Assembly (NCBI GenBank): GCA_900550145.1
Contig: URRF01000053.1
Span: 1-6,899, forward strand
DNA length: 6,899 nucleotides
Direction of reading: 5' to 3'
From: an uncultured Mollicutes bacterium
GTDB taxonomy: Bacteria; Bacillota_I; Bacilli_A; RF39; UBA660
Of this stretch, positions 5,753 through 6,899 are shown one piece after another. A program made the translations under genes and the position numbers. Position 1 is the first letter of the stretch; every line of letters begins with the position of its first letter. The notes beneath the pieces were generated by a model, which saw only the letters and a program-made list of their open reading frames with translations, ran no database searches and was not told the origin of the DNA.

Positions 5753-6872
5753 TTTGTTAAAAGACAGAGCGTGGATTGAAATTGATTTAGATAATTTAGT
5801 AAATAATATAAGTGAAATAAAAAAAATAATTTCTCCAAAGACAAAGATAATGGCAGTTGTAAAAGCAAACGCTTATGGACACGGAGCATTATTGATAGCA
5901 AGAAAATTATCAGAAATTGGTATAACTGATTTTGCAGTAGCCACATTAGAAGAAGGTATATATTTAAGAAAAAATAATATACAAGGAAATATTTTGATAT
6001 TAGGTTTTACTAATTTTGATGATTTAGAATATGTTATAAAATATGATTTAATTCAAACTATTATAGATTATGATTATTCTGAAAGGATAAAAGAATTAAA
6101 TCTTGATGAAAAGTTAAAATGCCATATAAAAATAAATACTGGTATGAATAGATTAGGAGAAAAATATAATCATTTAGATAAATTATATAAGATTTACGAA
6201 AATGAAAAATTAAATATTTTAGGAACATTTAGTCATTTATGCGTTGCAGATTCTAACACAAAAGAAAATATTGATTTTACTAACCGACAAATAGAATTAT
6301 TTAATGAAACTATAAAAAGAATTAAAACAAAAGGATATGATACTGGAAAAGTGCATTTACAGAGTAGTTATGGTGTAATAAATTATACTGGATTAGACTA
6401 TGATTATGTGCGAGTTGGTATTCTTATGTATGGAATAAATAGTTTATACGAGTCATATCAATTAATACATTTGAACTTAAAACCTGTTTTGTCATTGAAA
6501 GCCAGAATTACAAGTGTAAAAGAAATAAATAAAAACGATTCTGTTAGTTATGGAAGAACATATATTGCAACAGAAAATAGAAAAATTGCCTCTGTATCAA
6601 TAGGATATGCAGATGGAATACCGAGAAATTTATCTAACAAAAATATGCAAGTCAAAATAAATGAAAGTTATGGCACTGTAATAGGTAGAATTTGTATGGA
6701 TCAATTACTAATTGATATTTCTGATATATCAAATGTAAAAGTTGGAGATATTATAACAATTATAGGAGAAGATAAGAATATTACTGCTGAACAAGTCGCT
6801 GATAAAGCGGATACTATTACAAATGAATTGCTATGCAGACTTGGAGATAGACTAGCAAGAATTATTGTCTGA
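5739..6872 (+). CDS. vanTr: Serine racemase domain of VanT as a separate gene (alanine racemase fold)
   Basis: This 377-residue PLP enzyme (fold type III, alanine racemase family) should make D-Ser from L-Ser for VanG. The PLP lysine is K42 in VVKANAYGHG, with Y46 beside it. Other recognisable sites are R138 (TGMNRLG), H166 (FSHL), R225 (VRVGI), catalytic Y271 (VSYGRTY) and the GRICMD loop. Near the C terminus the alanine racemase sequence NYEVPC is replaced by TNELLC. N362 thus stands where alanine racemases have Tyr354 (Geobacillus numbering), the change described for VanT serine racemases. This favours serine over alanine as substrate. It has no membrane segment, so it would be cytosolic, perhaps docking on the membrane partner. 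Its start overlaps the membrane gene by 14 bases. It could also act as an alanine racemase; activity on both is common in VanT. The stop is TGA 6870-6872. Confidence 0.9.
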   Translation: MKENNLLKDRAWIEIDLDNLVNNISEIKKIISPKTKIMAVVKANAYGHGALLIARKLSEIGITDFAVATLEEGIYLRKNNIQGNILILGFTNFDDLEYVIKYDLIQTIIDYDYSERIKELNLDEKLKCHIKINTGMNRLGEKYNHLDKLYKIYENEKLNILGTFSHLCVADSNTKENIDFTNRQIELFNETIKRIKTKGYDTGKVHLQSSYGVINYTGLDYDYVRVGILMYGINSLYESYQLIHLNLKPVLSLKARITSVKEINKNDSVSYGRTYIATENRKIASVSIGYADGIPRNLSNKNMQVKINESYGTVIGRICMDQLLIDISDISNVKVGDIITIIGEDKNITAEQVADKADTITNELLCRLGDRLARIIV

Positions 6873-6899
6873 TTTTTTGGAAAGAATTTATAATTATTG
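6873..6899. other. Short tail after the racemase gene
   Basis: Only 27 bases follow the racemase stop. They include a run of six T directly after the stop but no visible hairpin, so no terminator can be called and the operon may continue beyond the window. Confidence 0.5.

Noticed and set aside
5668..5946. Minus-strand open frame of 92 codons across the VanT split
   Set aside because: Antisense to two well-supported genes; hydrophobic low-complexity translation, no ribosome site.
1..6899. CRISPR arrays, tRNA/rRNA genes, insertion sequences
   Set aside because: No spaced repeat arrays, no cloverleaf or rRNA-like segments, and no transposase or terminal inverted repeats were seen.

Overview
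The window carries a nearly complete D-Ala-D-Ser type glycopeptide (vancomycin) resistance cluster of the VanG class. All genes are on the + strand, in the order vanR - vanS - vanW - vanG - vanXY - vanT(membrane part) - vanT(racemase part). A 30-codon tail of an unrelated upstream gene, probably an alpha/beta hydrolase, fills the first 91 bases. DNA composition is uniformly very AT-rich (roughly a quarter to 30% G+C by eye). Purine-rich ribosome binding sites and tight gene overlaps point to a low-GC Bacillota (Clostridia- or Erysipelotrichia-like, possibly gut) rather than Enterococcus itself. The genus cannot be read from the sequence. No transposase, integrase or conjugation gene is present, so mobility cannot be judged here.

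Layout: bases 92-248 hold the promoter of the regulatory genes, with a TATAAT box carrying an extended TG and, further upstream, a candidate VanR box. VanR (OmpR-type response regulator) and VanS (membrane histidine kinase) overlap. The 109-base gap between vanS and vanW is dense. It holds three perfect TTTAAGA direct repeats at exact 11-bp spacing, a long AT-rich hairpin followed by seven T, and candidate -10 boxes, including one inside the hairpin loop. The five structural genes from vanW to the racemase then follow with gaps or overlaps of -14 to +5 bases, so they should be one transcript with translational coupling.

Pathway: the racemase converts L-Ser to D-Ser, and the membrane protein probably supplies L-Ser. 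VanG joins D-Ala to D-Ser. The zinc peptidase VanXY removes normal D-Ala-D-Ala dipeptides and the terminal D-Ala of precursors. Cell-wall precursors then end in D-Ala-D-Ser and bind vancomycin poorly. VanS/VanR should switch this on. VanW is conserved in vanB and vanG clusters but has no known function.

Points that stand out: VanT, normally one fused membrane-racemase protein in VanG clusters, is split into two overlapping genes (as described for vanTmL/vanTrL of the vanL cluster). vanY and vanU, present in the enterococcal vanG operon, are absent from the positions shown. The operator, terminator and promoter in the vanS-vanW gap appear interlocked. The whole window almost completely avoids the tetramer CATG, visibly shaping histidine codon choice.
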